Shown piece by piece: positions 24,428-31,749 of a DNA stretch of 64,000 nt (positions within the stretch are counted from its first letter, which is position 1; each line of letters starts with the position of its first letter). The notes below the pieces were generated by a model. It saw only the letters and a list, made by a program, of their open reading frames with translations. It made no database searches and was not told the origin of the DNA. Position numbers and translations under genes: made by a program. The stretch comes from Nonomuraea harbinensis. GTDB taxonomy: Bacteria; Actinomycetota; Actinomycetes; Streptosporangiales; Streptosporangiaceae. The DNA is taken from the NCBI RefSeq assembly GCF_019396385.1, contig NZ_JAHKRN010000021.1, positions 62,001 to 126,000 on the forward strand. Direction: 5' to 3'.

Positions 24428-24910
24428 ATGCGCGACCTCATCGAAGCCGCGCTCAAGGCCGCGGACGTCGAACACGACGAGCCGCGGCCGGGAGCGTTCC
24501 TCGCCAAGCTGCCGGGCCGGCACAAACTCGCCACCATGACCTGGCTGATCGTCGGCGAACGGGTCCTGCACATCGAGGCGTTCTTCTGCCGCCAGCCCGA
24601 CGAGAACCACGCCGAGTTCTACAAATGGCTGCTCGCCAGGAACGGCTCCATGTACGGCGTCCACTTCTCCGTCGACCCCGTCGGCGACGTCTACCTGGTC
24701 GGCCGCATGCCCCTCACCGCCGTCACCGAGGAGGAGATCGACCGCATCCTCGGCTGCGTGCTCACCTACTCCGACGAGTCGTTCGACCGCGCCCTGGAGA
24801 TCGGCTTCGCCTCCTCCATCAGGCGCGAGTGGGAATGGCGCAAGAAACGCGGCGAATCGCTCGCCAACCTGCAGGCTTTCGCCCGCTTCGCGGACCCGGA
24901 GCGCTCCTGA
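24428..24910 (+). CDS. YbjN domain protein
   Basis: A 160-residue soluble protein with the YbjN fold, related to type III secretion chaperones. Typical phrases are KLATMTWLIVGERVLHIEAFF and NHAEFYKWLLARN. The M. tuberculosis homolog Rv0487 also follows mshA directly. Function is unknown; the E. coli YbjN is a stress regulator but distant. It begins 10 bp after mshA and is very likely in the same transcript. No odd features. Confidence 0.88.
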   Translation: MRDLIEAALKAADVEHDEPRPGAFLAKLPGRHKLATMTWLIVGERVLHIEAFFCRQPDENHAEFYKWLLARNGSMYGVHFSVDPVGDVYLVGRMPLTAVTEEEIDRILGCVLTYSDESFDRALEIGFASSIRREWEWRKKRGESLANLQAFARFADPERS

Positions 24911-24935
24911 ACCAGGCCGCCCTAGGATGGGGCGC

Positions 24936-25679
24936 ATGGCGACTTTGGTGCTGCTACGGCATGGCGAGAGCGACTGGAACGCGAAGGGCCTGTTCACCGG
25001 CTGGGTGGACGTGAGCCTGTCGGCGAAGGGCGAGGACGAGGCCCGCCGGGGCGGCAAGCTCCTCACCGACGCCGGCCTCTACCCCGACGTCGTCCACACG
25101 AGCCTGCTCAACCGGGCCATCCAGACGGCCCAGTTCGCCCTCGGCGAGGCCGACCTCCTCTGGCTCCCGGTCAAGCGCTCCTGGCGGCTCAACGAGCGCC
25201 ACTACGGCGCCCTCCAGGGCAAGAACAAGGCCCAGACCCGCGAGCAGTTCGGCGAGGAGCAGTTCATGCTCTGGCGGCGCTCCTACGACACGCCCCCGCC
25301 ACCCATCGCCGACGACGACGAGTTCTCCCAGGTGGGCGACCGCCGCTACGCCCTCCTCCCGCCCGAGCTGATGCCGCGTACCGAATGCCTCAAGGACGTG
25401 GTGGACCGGATGCTGCCGTACTGGTACGACGAGATCGTGCCCGACCTGTCGGCGGGCCGGACCGTCCTCGTGGCCGCGCACGGCAACTCGCTGCGCGCCC
25501 TGGTCAAGCACCTCGACGACATCAGCGACGACGACATCGCCGGGCTCAACATCCCCACCGGCATCCCGCTCCGCTACGACCTGGACGAGCACTTCCGGCC
25601 GCTGCGGCGCGGCGGCGAGTACCTCGACCCGGAGGCCGCCAAGGCAGCCGCCGAAGCCGTCGCCAACCAGGGGCGTTGA
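24936..25679 (+). CDS. gpmA: 2,3-bisphosphoglycerate-dependent phosphoglycerate mutase
   Basis: A 247-residue glycolytic enzyme interconverting 3- and 2-phosphoglycerate. The phosphohistidine is H9 in LLRHGESDWN and the second catalytic histidine is about H182 in VAAHGNSLR. The FTGWVDV and NERHYGALQG motifs belong to this family. Start ATG 24936 is preceded by AGGATGGGG; the in-frame ATG at 24927 is less well placed. It is the last core gene before the accessory island; in mycobacteria senX3-regX3 would follow. Confidence 0.96.
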   Translation: MATLVLLRHGESDWNAKGLFTGWVDVSLSAKGEDEARRGGKLLTDAGLYPDVVHTSLLNRAIQTAQFALGEADLLWLPVKRSWRLNERHYGALQGKNKAQTREQFGEEQFMLWRRSYDTPPPPIADDDEFSQVGDRRYALLPPELMPRTECLKDVVDRMLPYWYDEIVPDLSAGRTVLVAAHGNSLRALVKHLDDISDDDIAGLNIPTGIPLRYDLDEHFRPLRRGGEYLDPEAAKAAAEAVANQGR

Positions 25680-25715
25680 CCGGACCGCCGCTTCCGGAAA
25701 AACCTGAAGATCTTT

Positions 25716-25782
25716 TTGGGAACCCCCTCGGGCTGGGCGCCGTGATGCGTGCCCGTGGCCCGCTCAGCCCGCCGTAGGGGGT
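25716..25782 (-). repeat. 3'-end hairpin element, copy 1
   Basis: One of four near-identical elements at 25716, 27504, 29826 and 33184. The arms are ACCCCCT (25722-25728) with CGGGCTGGGCG (25729-25739) on one side, and CGCTCAGCCCG (25761-25771) with AGGGGGT (25776-25782) on the other. Outer arms pair perfectly and inner arms pair with one G-U, around a 21-base loop. Read on the minus strand it lies about 90 bp downstream of the DUF6326 gene stop. It also sits in the convergent gap after gpmA, so it could end transcription from both sides. Confidence 0.85.
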
Positions 25783-25869
25783 GAAGGGCGTGTGCTCGAC
25801 GGTCGTTCATGTCCAGGGAAGCCCTCAGCGCGGCGGCGGGCTTCATGCCGCGGGGCTTCACCCGGATAC

Positions 25870-26358
25870 CTACTGTCGAAGATCCTGTCGAAGGCCGGTC
25901 GTCGCGGGACCGGCCGGGTCGGCGGGGGTTCGAGGCCATGTCCAGGCGGAGCGCACGATGAAGGCCAGGAGCAGCACCTCGATTCCGATGGAGAGGCCGT
26001 AGAAGGAGGCCCATTCCCAGGACTCCCCTACCGCGTTGAACGCCGAGTAGGGGATGTAGAGCGATGCGACGACGAGGTTCGTGGCGCGGTTCACCCGGGC
26101 GGGCAGCGTCACGGAGAGCATCACCATCAGGGCCGGGATCGCCATGGACGCGAGCATGACGGTCAACAAGGTCGCGCTGATGTCGAACTCGAAGACGACG
26201 CCGGCCAGGATGTTGTCGACGGTGCCAGGCTTGTAAAGGTGGAAGTAATCGACGTAGATGTAGAGGAACATGATGCTGGTCCATGCGGCGGCGAGCTTGA
26301 CCTGCACGGGGACCGGCGGGTTGGCGAGCAGGGTCGGAGTTTTCGTCTGGATGGTCAT
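25870..26358 (-). CDS. DUF6326-like membrane protein
   Basis: A 162-residue protein with four transmembrane helices (about 20-40, 58-80, 95-112, 118-142). The phrases KLAAAWTSIMFLYIYVDYFHLYKPG and SMAIPALMVMLSV match my memory of the DUF6326 family. The start is ATG 26358 with AAAGAAGA upstream; longer frames to 26709 run through promoter DNA. It is divergent from a TetR regulator, the classic layout of a repressor and its target. It carries hairpin copy 1 downstream. Function unknown; small four-helix proteins beside TetR genes are often linked to export or membrane stress. Confidence 0.82.
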   Translation of the reverse strand: MTIQTKTPTLLANPPVPVQVKLAAAWTSIMFLYIYVDYFHLYKPGTVDNILAGVVFEFDISATLLTVMLASMAIPALMVMLSVTLPARVNRATNLVVASLYIPYSAFNAVGESWEWASFYGLSIGIEVLLLAFIVRSAWTWPRTPADPAGPATTGLRQDLRQ

Positions 26359-26799
26359 CGGTTCTTCTTTCGGGAGGAGCGGTCCGTCCGCCGGAGTGGC
26401 GGCAGGTTGGGACGTACACACGCACGGGGTCGGGTCGTTCTCGTCGGTCCGGTCGTCAGACGGTGACGACGACGTGCCCGTGACCAGCACCTCACCTGGA
26501 CGGGCACATCGCCTCGACCGGGCAGCGGTAGCCCGGACCTCGGACGACGCGAGCACTGAGGGCAGGCCGTAGCGGTGCTGGGGCGGCGGCCCGCGTCGTC
26601 GTCGCCCTCGGTGGACTCGCCCCCGGCACCAGGCGTGCTCCGGCATTCGATCGCTGTTCGATCCCCACAGAAGCCTCCTCACGTCCGAGCTACGACCTAG
26701 TTCGTACACCGTACGTCGTACACCGTACTAAGCTCGTACGCTGTACCATGACCCTACGTTGAACGCTTGTCAAGCCGTTCGAAGGAGCGAGGAGACCCG
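26359..26799. promoter_or_regulatory. Divergent control region with three TetR-type direct repeats
   Basis: A 441-bp gene-free region between the DUF6326 and TetR starts. Near the TetR side lie three copies of TCGTAC-N3-GTAC at 26702-26714, 26716-26728 and 26734-26746, the first two 14 bp apart and identical. Each is partly palindromic. They are the likely operator array of the TetR protein. The rest (about 26370-26690) shows no conserved coding frame and no repeat that I can see; it is GC-rich but without stable open frames on either strand that look real. Confidence 0.6.
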
Positions 26800-27474
26800 T
26801 TGTCTGCGAGGGAACGACGCCAGGTCGCGTCAGATGCGGGGCTGAGCAAGAAGCGGGTGGTGGACGAGGCGGTCCGGCTCGCCGACCGCGAGGGGGTCGG
26901 CGAGCTGAGCATGCGCCGGCTGGCCGGCTCGCTCGGCGCGGGCGCGATGTCGCTCTACTACTACGTGGCGAGCAAGGAAGAGTTGCTGGACGCCATGATC
27001 GACGTCGTGTTCGAAGAGATCGAGCTCCCGCCTGCGGAGACCGACTGGCAGTCAGCGATGCGACGTCGGGCGATATCCGCCCGACAGGTTCTCGCACGCC
27101 ACCCGTGGGCGATCGGCCTGATGGAGTCGCGGACATCGCCGGGGCCCGCGAACCTCCGCCACCGCGAAGCGGTCACCGCCTGCCTGCGAAGGGCCGGCTT
27201 CTCGGTCGTGATGACTACGCACGCCAACTGGTTGCTCGACAGCTATGTCTACGGTTTCGCCCTGCAGGAAGCCAGCCTGCCGTTCGACACCGCCGACGAG
27301 CTCGCGGACATGGCCGAGGACGTCTTCCTGCCCCAGCTTCCTCCTGACGAGTTCCCCTACCTCAACGAGTCCGCCGCGGTGCTCGCCGCTGCCGGCTACG
27401 ACCCGGCGGAGGAGTTCACCTTCGGCCTCGACCTCGTCCTGGCCGCCCTCGAGCCCCTCAGAGTGCCTGCGTGA
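26800..27474 (+). CDS. TetR-family regulator with TetR_C_1-like ligand domain
   Basis: A 224-residue repressor. TTG 26800 is chosen because AGGAG lies five bases upstream. The HTH is at about residues 20-60 (ELSMRRLAGSLGAGAMSLYYYVASKEELLDAM), typical of the tetracycline-repressor class. The C-terminal ligand domain resembles TetR_C_1 (HPWAIGLMESR, ANWLLDSYVYGFALQE). It probably represses the divergent DUF6326 gene through the repeats at 26702-26746. Hairpin copy 2 starts 30 bp after its stop and is in phase with it, so if the stop were read through, the frame would end TAG-stop inside the element. Confidence 0.88.
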   Translation: MSARERRQVASDAGLSKKRVVDEAVRLADREGVGELSMRRLAGSLGAGAMSLYYYVASKEELLDAMIDVVFEEIELPPAETDWQSAMRRRAISARQVLARHPWAIGLMESRTSPGPANLRHREAVTACLRRAGFSVVMTTHANWLLDSYVYGFALQEASLPFDTADELADMAEDVFLPQLPPDEFPYLNESAAVLAAAGYDPAEEFTFGLDLVLAALEPLRVPA

Positions 27475-27503
27475 GCACGCGCCTGCGCAGGAACAGCATC
27501 GCC

Positions 27504-27570
27504 ACCCCCTACGGCGGGCTGAGCGGGCCGCAGGCACGCATGACGGCGCCCAGCCCGAGGGGGTTCCCCA
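27504..27570 (+). repeat. 3'-end hairpin element, copy 2
   Basis: Same element as copy 1, in the opposite orientation on the chromosome. Arms: ACCCCCT 27504-27510 and CGGGCTGAGCG 27515-27525 against CGCCCAGCCCG 27547-27557 and AGGGGGT 27558-27564. It follows the TetR gene on the same strand. Copies 1 and 2 bracket the DUF6326/TetR pair in inverted orientation. It is located in the convergent gap before the PPOX gene. Confidence 0.85.
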
Positions 27571-27735
27571 AAGGTTTCTGGTTGTGAACCAAGACGACAG
27601 GTCCCGCCCAGCACGCGCCCGCCCGCCGATCGCCCACGGCGGCCATGCGCCGTGTCACCGCAAACGTGTCACCACAAAGACGTGCAGCCGCGGAAAGATA
27701 TCTCGTCACGGAAAGAACAGAAAAACAGAGAACAA
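27571..27735. other. Intergenic region after copy 2, AT-richer than its surroundings
   Basis: No gene is supported. The stretch around 27650-27730 is rich in A (GAAAGAACAGAAAAACAGAG) compared with the chromosome average here. Minus-strand genes end at 27736. It may be foreign DNA left by insertion of the neighbouring genes, but there is no recognisable transposase remnant. Confidence 0.3.
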
Positions 27736-28239
27736 CTACTCGCGCCGCCATGGAACGATGGATGTTCGGTGGTCGGCGTTGATGGAGTGCGGCGGGCACG
27801 GCCGGCGGGGTTCTCGCGGGCAGAGCACGAACGCCTCCGTGACGGTGGCGCGATACAGCCGCCAGGCCGCCGGCGCGGTCACGTCGTCCACGGTGATCGC
27901 GCTCCCGCCTCGGGTCGCGGGGCCGGGGTAGACGCCGACGCCGTGGTCGAGGTCGCTCCCGGATAGTTCGGCGGCCGTGCCCGAGAGGTAGACGGCGCGG
28001 CCGTGGTAGGGCGGCACCCCCGAGTCGAAGACGACCATGCTCACCTCAGGGCGCCGTGCGAGGTTGAGCGAGTGTGCGGCGTCGGGGGACGACACCCAGT
28101 AGAACGCCTGATAGTCGGCCGTCGCGAAGTACACCGGCGAGACCCACGGCCGCCCCTCGGCGTCCACGGTGCCGAGCGTCATATACAGGTTGGCGTCGAG
28201 GAGCGCGCGGGCGTGCGCGTCGAGGTCATCCGGGCTCAT
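27736..28239 (-). CDS. Pyridoxamine 5'-phosphate oxidase-family protein
   Basis: A 167-residue flavin- or F420-binding split-barrel protein. The N-terminal stretch LYMTLGTVDAEGRPWVSPVYFA is the family signature, with an arginine-rich region later. The true substrate is not known; members include F420-dependent reductases. It starts at ATG 28239, which overlaps the stop of the DHFR-like gene by one base (TGATG), so the two are coupled. It is the last gene in a three-gene minus-strand operon with an AraC regulator and a DHFR-like reductase. Confidence 0.87.
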   Translation of the reverse strand: MSPDDLDAHARALLDANLYMTLGTVDAEGRPWVSPVYFATADYQAFYWVSSPDAAHSLNLARRPEVSMVVFDSGVPPYHGRAVYLSGTAAELSGSDLDHGVGVYPGPATRGGSAITVDDVTAPAAWRLYRATVTEAFVLCPREPRRPCPPHSINADHRTSIVPWRRE

Positions 28240-28850
28240 CAGCGGCGCACCTTGAACTTCAGGTGCAGGACCCCGTCGCCTTGGACGACCAGGTGGGGCT
28301 GTTCCAGGAGGTGCTGGCCGCCGATGCCGCCGAAGTAGCGCCGGCCCGACCCGAACACCACCGGCACCACGTCGATCGCCACCTCGTCCACGAGGCCGGC
28401 GGCCAGGATCTGGCCGCCGACGTCGCCGGCGTTCAGGCTGATGGTCCGCTCCCCGGCGAGCTCCTGGGCCTTGGCGATCGCGGCGGTCACGTCGGTCACG
28501 AAATGGTACGAAGCCTCCGGATGCCAGCCCTCGGGCTTGGGGCGGTGGGACACGACCACCACGTGGTCGCCCGTGGGCGGACTGCCCTCCCAGCCGTTCG
28601 TCAGGTCGAACAGGCGGCGGCCAATCACGATCACGCCGATCGACCGCCACATCTTCCGGACGTAGTCCGCCGACGCCCGGGAGACCTTGAAACCGTTGCC
28701 GCCCTCGGAGTGGTCGAACCCCTGCTCGTCCTGCTCGGCGAGCGGGGTGTCGCCGTTGTAGTACCAGTCGTGCAGCGGCCCGACGCCGTCGTTCTCGTCG
28801 GCGATGAAGCCGTCCACCGACATCACGTTGTGCATGATCACTTTGCCCAC
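28239..28850 (-). CDS. Dihydrofolate reductase-family protein (RibD C-terminal type)
   Basis: A 203-residue reductase of the RibD_C/DHFR superfamily. Features: VIMHNVMSVDGFIADEND at the N-terminus, VIVIGRRLFDL in the middle and a late LVDEVAIDVVPVVFGSGRRYF. These orphan proteins reduce unknown substrates with NADPH and are very common in actinobacteria. The GTG start at 28850 overlaps the 3' end of the AraC gene by 13 bases. Gene order AraC, DHFR, PPOX suggests the regulator controls the two enzymes. Confidence 0.9.
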   Translation of the reverse strand: MGKVIMHNVMSVDGFIADENDGVGPLHDWYYNGDTPLAEQDEQGFDHSEGGNGFKVSRASADYVRKMWRSIGVIVIGRRLFDLTNGWEGSPPTGDHVVVVSHRPKPEGWHPEASYHFVTDVTAAIAKAQELAGERTISLNAGDVGGQILAAGLVDEVAIDVVPVVFGSGRRYFGGIGGQHLLEQPHLVVQGDGVLHLKFKVRR

Positions 28851-29776
28851 AGGTTCTCCTCGGATCCGCTGGTGTGTTCGCCGTCGATCCTGTCGGTCTC
28901 CGGGGCGTCCGGGCTTGAAGAAAATCCATCAATGGGCATCGGGCCGTTGTCGGGCGGGAAGTCACGTTCGGCGGGGAAGCGGCGCCGCAGGGCGAGATAC
29001 TCGGTCGGGGTGTGGCCGGTGAACTCCTTGAACTCCCTGCTGAAGTGGGCCTGGTCGGCGAAGCCCACGGCCTGCGCGAGCGCGGGCCAGTCGACGGGAC
29101 GCGGGGCGTCGACGGACAGGATCAGCCGCGCGAAACGGTAGATCCGCGCCACCCGCTTCGGCGTCACCCCGACATGGGACTTGAACAGCGTGGCCAGATG
29201 GTTGCCGCTCACTGCGGCGGTGTCGGCCAGCGCGCCCACCGGGACCGCGCCCCAGGCGGCGGCCAGCTGCCCGCCCACGTGCCGGACCAGGTCGAGACTG
29301 CGCGACGGCGCCTCGGCGAGACGCGAGCGCAGCTCCTCCTCCACGATCCGCAGCGTCTCGGCGGGCGACGCGAGCGCGCCGGCCCGGTCGCGCATCCGGT
29401 CCAGGGACCGCTGCCAGACGGCGTCGACCGCGTCCACCGGCACCCACCGGTTCCGCAGCGCGGTCGGCGGCACGTCGACGAACGGGGACAGCCCCCACGG
29501 CTTGAAGTGCACGCCCACGACCCGCACCGCCGCGGGGTACTCGATGAGGAACCGCCTGGTCCAGACCCCCATCAACCACCCGCCGGTGACGGTCGCGGGC
29601 GGCACCGAAGGGTCCGAGTCCCACAGGCGGACGGGTCCGCCCAGATTGACCATCAGGTGCGCCGACGGCATCGGCGGCACGTTCATCAGGCGATGCCGCG
29701 GCACGCCCGTCAGGCAGTAGACGTCGTCGACGAACCGGTCGAGCGGCGGATCAGGCACCCGTCCGACGTAGTCCAT
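28838..29776 (-). CDS. AraC-family regulator with DUF6597-like N-terminal domain
   Basis: A 312-residue regulator. The C-terminal AraC double HTH spans about residues 175-270, with ADTAAVSGNHLATLFKSHVG and QAVGFADQAHFSREFKEFTG. The N-terminal part resembles the DUF6597 sensor region (PSAHLMVNLGGPVRLWD, VVGVHFKPWGLSPF). A Ser/Asp/Glu-rich tail after residue 285 is extra. It starts at ATG 29776 and leads the operon with the DHFR- and PPOX-family genes. Hairpin copy 3 is upstream, belonging to the sensor kinase. Confidence 0.9.
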   Translation of the reverse strand: MDYVGRVPDPPLDRFVDDVYCLTGVPRHRLMNVPPMPSAHLMVNLGGPVRLWDSDPSVPPATVTGGWLMGVWTRRFLIEYPAAVRVVGVHFKPWGLSPFVDVPPTALRNRWVPVDAVDAVWQRSLDRMRDRAGALASPAETLRIVEEELRSRLAEAPSRSLDLVRHVGGQLAAAWGAVPVGALADTAAVSGNHLATLFKSHVGVTPKRVARIYRFARLILSVDAPRPVDWPALAQAVGFADQAHFSREFKEFTGHTPTEYLALRRRFPAERDFPPDNGPMPIDGFSSSPDAPETDRIDGEHTSGSEENLWAK

Positions 29777-29825
29777 GGATCCAGTGTGGCCGCCGTCCCC
29801 AGGTTCACGACATCAAAAGCTTTGG

Positions 29826-29886
29826 GAAAACCCCTCGGGCCGGGCGCCGTGATGCGTGCCTGCGGCCCGCTCAGCCCGCCGTAGAG
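29826..29886 (-). repeat. 3'-end hairpin element, copy 3
   Basis: Third copy, on the minus strand. Arms CGGGCCGGGCG 29836-29846 and CGCTCAGCCCG 29868-29878 pair with one mismatch and one G-U. The outer arm on the gene side is replaced by coding sequence. The stop codon of the sensor kinase gene (29871-29873 on the plus strand) lies inside the right arm, so the last codons and stop of that gene are part of the element. Confidence 0.85.
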
Positions 29887-30962
29887 GCCGTGAACCGCAC
29901 GGTGACCACCAGGCCGCCTTCCGGGCGGGCCGTGGCCGTCAGGTCGGCGTGGGCGTGGGCGACGGCGTGGACGATGGCGAGGCCGAGTCCGTAGCCGTGC
30001 CGTCCGTGGCGATCCTTCGCGAGTCTCTGGAAGGGCTGGAAGAGGCGCGGGATCTGGTCGCCGGGGATGACCGGCCCGCTGTTGGCGACCGTGAGCGTCG
30101 CCTGCGTGCCGGAGGTCCCGGTGGTGATCCGGATGTCCCCGCCTCGATGGTTGTGCCGGACGGCGTTGTCGACGAGGTTGGCGACCAGGCTCTCGACCAG
30201 TCCGAGGTCCCCGGCCGTCACGGCGGGCGCGAGGTGCTCGGCGAGGTCGACGTCCCGCTCCGCGACCTGGTCGCGGCGTGCCGCGAGCACTCGTTCCGCG
30301 ACGCGGGCGAGGTCGAGGGTGTCCCAGCGGGCCGCGCCGCGCTCGCTGACGGCCAGTTCGAGCAGGGTCTGGACGAGCCGCTCCTGATGTTCGCCCAGGG
30401 CGAGCGCCTCCCGGCACGCCGAGCGCAGCGTGTCGGCGTCGGCGTCCGGGTCGGCGAGGACGACCTCGAGAAGGGTGCGCAGGCCCGCGAGAGGGGTGCG
30501 CAGCTCGTGCGAGGCGTTGGCGACGAAGTGGCGCTGGGCGTCGAAGGCGGCCTGCAGGCGGGCGAACAGGTCGTCGAGGGTGTGGCCGAGCTCGGTCAGC
30601 TCGTCCGTCGGCTCACCGAGGTCGAGGCGCCGGTGCAGGTCCCCGGCGGAGATGCTCTTGGCCGTGCCGGTGATGGCGCGCAGCGGTTGCAGGAACCGTC
30701 CGGCCACGTACCAGCCCAGTGCCAGCGCGACCGGCACCAGGAGCACCAGGGCGACGGCGGACCCGACGAGGAACTGGGGGAGGCTGATCCCGGTCTCCGC
30801 GACCGGCCCCGAGGTGGCGCCGTCGGGCGTGGCCGCGTCGATGCTGACGAGCGGGACGCCGACGAAGACGAGCACGAAGGCCCCGGCGGCGTAGATGCCG
30901 GCCGCGTAGGCGAGGGCGAGCCGCTTCTGCAGGGACCTCCTGGCGAACCGCCGGGTCGTCAT
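29871..30962 (-). CDS. Two-component sensor histidine kinase
   Basis: A 363-residue membrane kinase. Two transmembrane helices (about 15-38 and 65-90) flank a short periplasmic loop, then HAMP (about 91-145), a HisKA domain with phosphorylated H152 in NASHELRTPLAG and a HATPase domain with LVDNAVRHN and GYGLGLAIV. It overlaps the regulator gene by ATGA, so they form an operon. Its last codons (TAG-stop) are supplied by hairpin copy 3. The small sensor loop suggests it detects membrane state. The divergent permease gene is the probable target. Confidence 0.92.
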   Translation of the reverse strand: MTTRRFARRSLQKRLALAYAAGIYAAGAFVLVFVGVPLVSIDAATPDGATSGPVAETGISLPQFLVGSAVALVLLVPVALALGWYVAGRFLQPLRAITGTAKSISAGDLHRRLDLGEPTDELTELGHTLDDLFARLQAAFDAQRHFVANASHELRTPLAGLRTLLEVVLADPDADADTLRSACREALALGEHQERLVQTLLELAVSERGAARWDTLDLARVAERVLAARRDQVAERDVDLAEHLAPAVTAGDLGLVESLVANLVDNAVRHNHRGGDIRITTGTSGTQATLTVANSGPVIPGDQIPRLFQPFQRLAKDRHGRHGYGLGLAIVHAVAHAHADLTATARPEGGLVVTVRFTASTAG

Positions 30963-31621
30963 GACGGCCGGAGACGGTAGCCGGCCTCGCGGACGGTCTC
31001 GATCACGGGCGGGTCGCCGAGCTTGGCCCGCAGCCGGTGCACGGCATGCTTGACGGCGCTGCTGAACGGGTCGGCGGCCTCGTCCCACACGCGTTCGAGC
31101 AGCTCCTCAGCGGGGATGACCAGGCCCGGCACGGCGAGCAGGCATTCGAGCAGCCCGAACTCCCTCGGGCTCAGCTCCAGGCGGCGACCCGCCCGGAACG
31201 CGACCCGGCGGGCCGGATCGAGCGTGATGTCCCCGCATGTCAGAGTCGGCGGCAGCGGCGGCGCGGCGCGGCGGGCCAGGGCACGGACCCGGGCGACCAG
31301 CTCGGCGAACGCGAACGGCTTGGGCAGGTAGTCGTCGGCGCCGAGGCTGAGCCCGTCGACGCGGTCCTCGATCGTGCCGGACGCCGTGAGCATCAGCACG
31401 CGGGTCTCCGAGCGGTCCTGGGCCAGGCCGCGGCAGATCTCGTCACCGTGCACGCCGGGCAGGTCGCGGTCCAGGATCACCACGTCGTAGCGTGTGGCCG
31501 CCAGACGGTCGAGGGCCGCGGTGCCGTCCAGGACGACGTCCACGGCCATGCCCTCGCGGCGCAGCCCGGTCCCGATGGACCGGGCGAGGATCTCGAAGTC
31601 CTCGACGACGAGGACCCTCAT
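30959..31621 (-). CDS. OmpR-family response regulator
   Basis: A 220-residue response regulator with receiver residues E7/D8, phospho-acceptor D51 (VVILDRDLPG) and the conserved lysine in LPKPFAF. The C-terminal winged helix is present (LSPREFGLLECLL, then AVKHAVHRLRAKLG). It is encoded first in the minus-strand operon, with the kinase overlapping its end. It lies 129 bp from the divergent permease gene, so it may control that gene. The ATG at 31621 lacks a strong ribosome binding site; a longer frame reaches 31759 but is Arg-rich and out of family length. Confidence 0.92.
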   Translation of the reverse strand: MRVLVVEDFEILARSIGTGLRREGMAVDVVLDGTAALDRLAATRYDVVILDRDLPGVHGDEICRGLAQDRSETRVLMLTASGTIEDRVDGLSLGADDYLPKPFAFAELVARVRALARRAAPPLPPTLTCGDITLDPARRVAFRAGRRLELSPREFGLLECLLAVPGLVIPAEELLERVWDEAADPFSSAVKHAVHRLRAKLGDPPVIETVREAGYRLRPS

Positions 31622-31749
31622 CGTGTCGCGCGGCCGAACCCGCCGCCGGATCGAGGTGCCATGCCTCGACGATGCCAGATGCCGGGTTCCAGCCGGGTCG
31701 CGGCCGCCGCGACCGTCCCGGAACCACGCACCGCGTAGAAACCACCGGC

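Noticed and set aside
25783..25869. Remnant of a transposase after copy 1
   Set aside because: Phrases on the minus strand such as VKPRGMKPAAALRASL were considered, but no recognisable transposase or TnpB motif is present.
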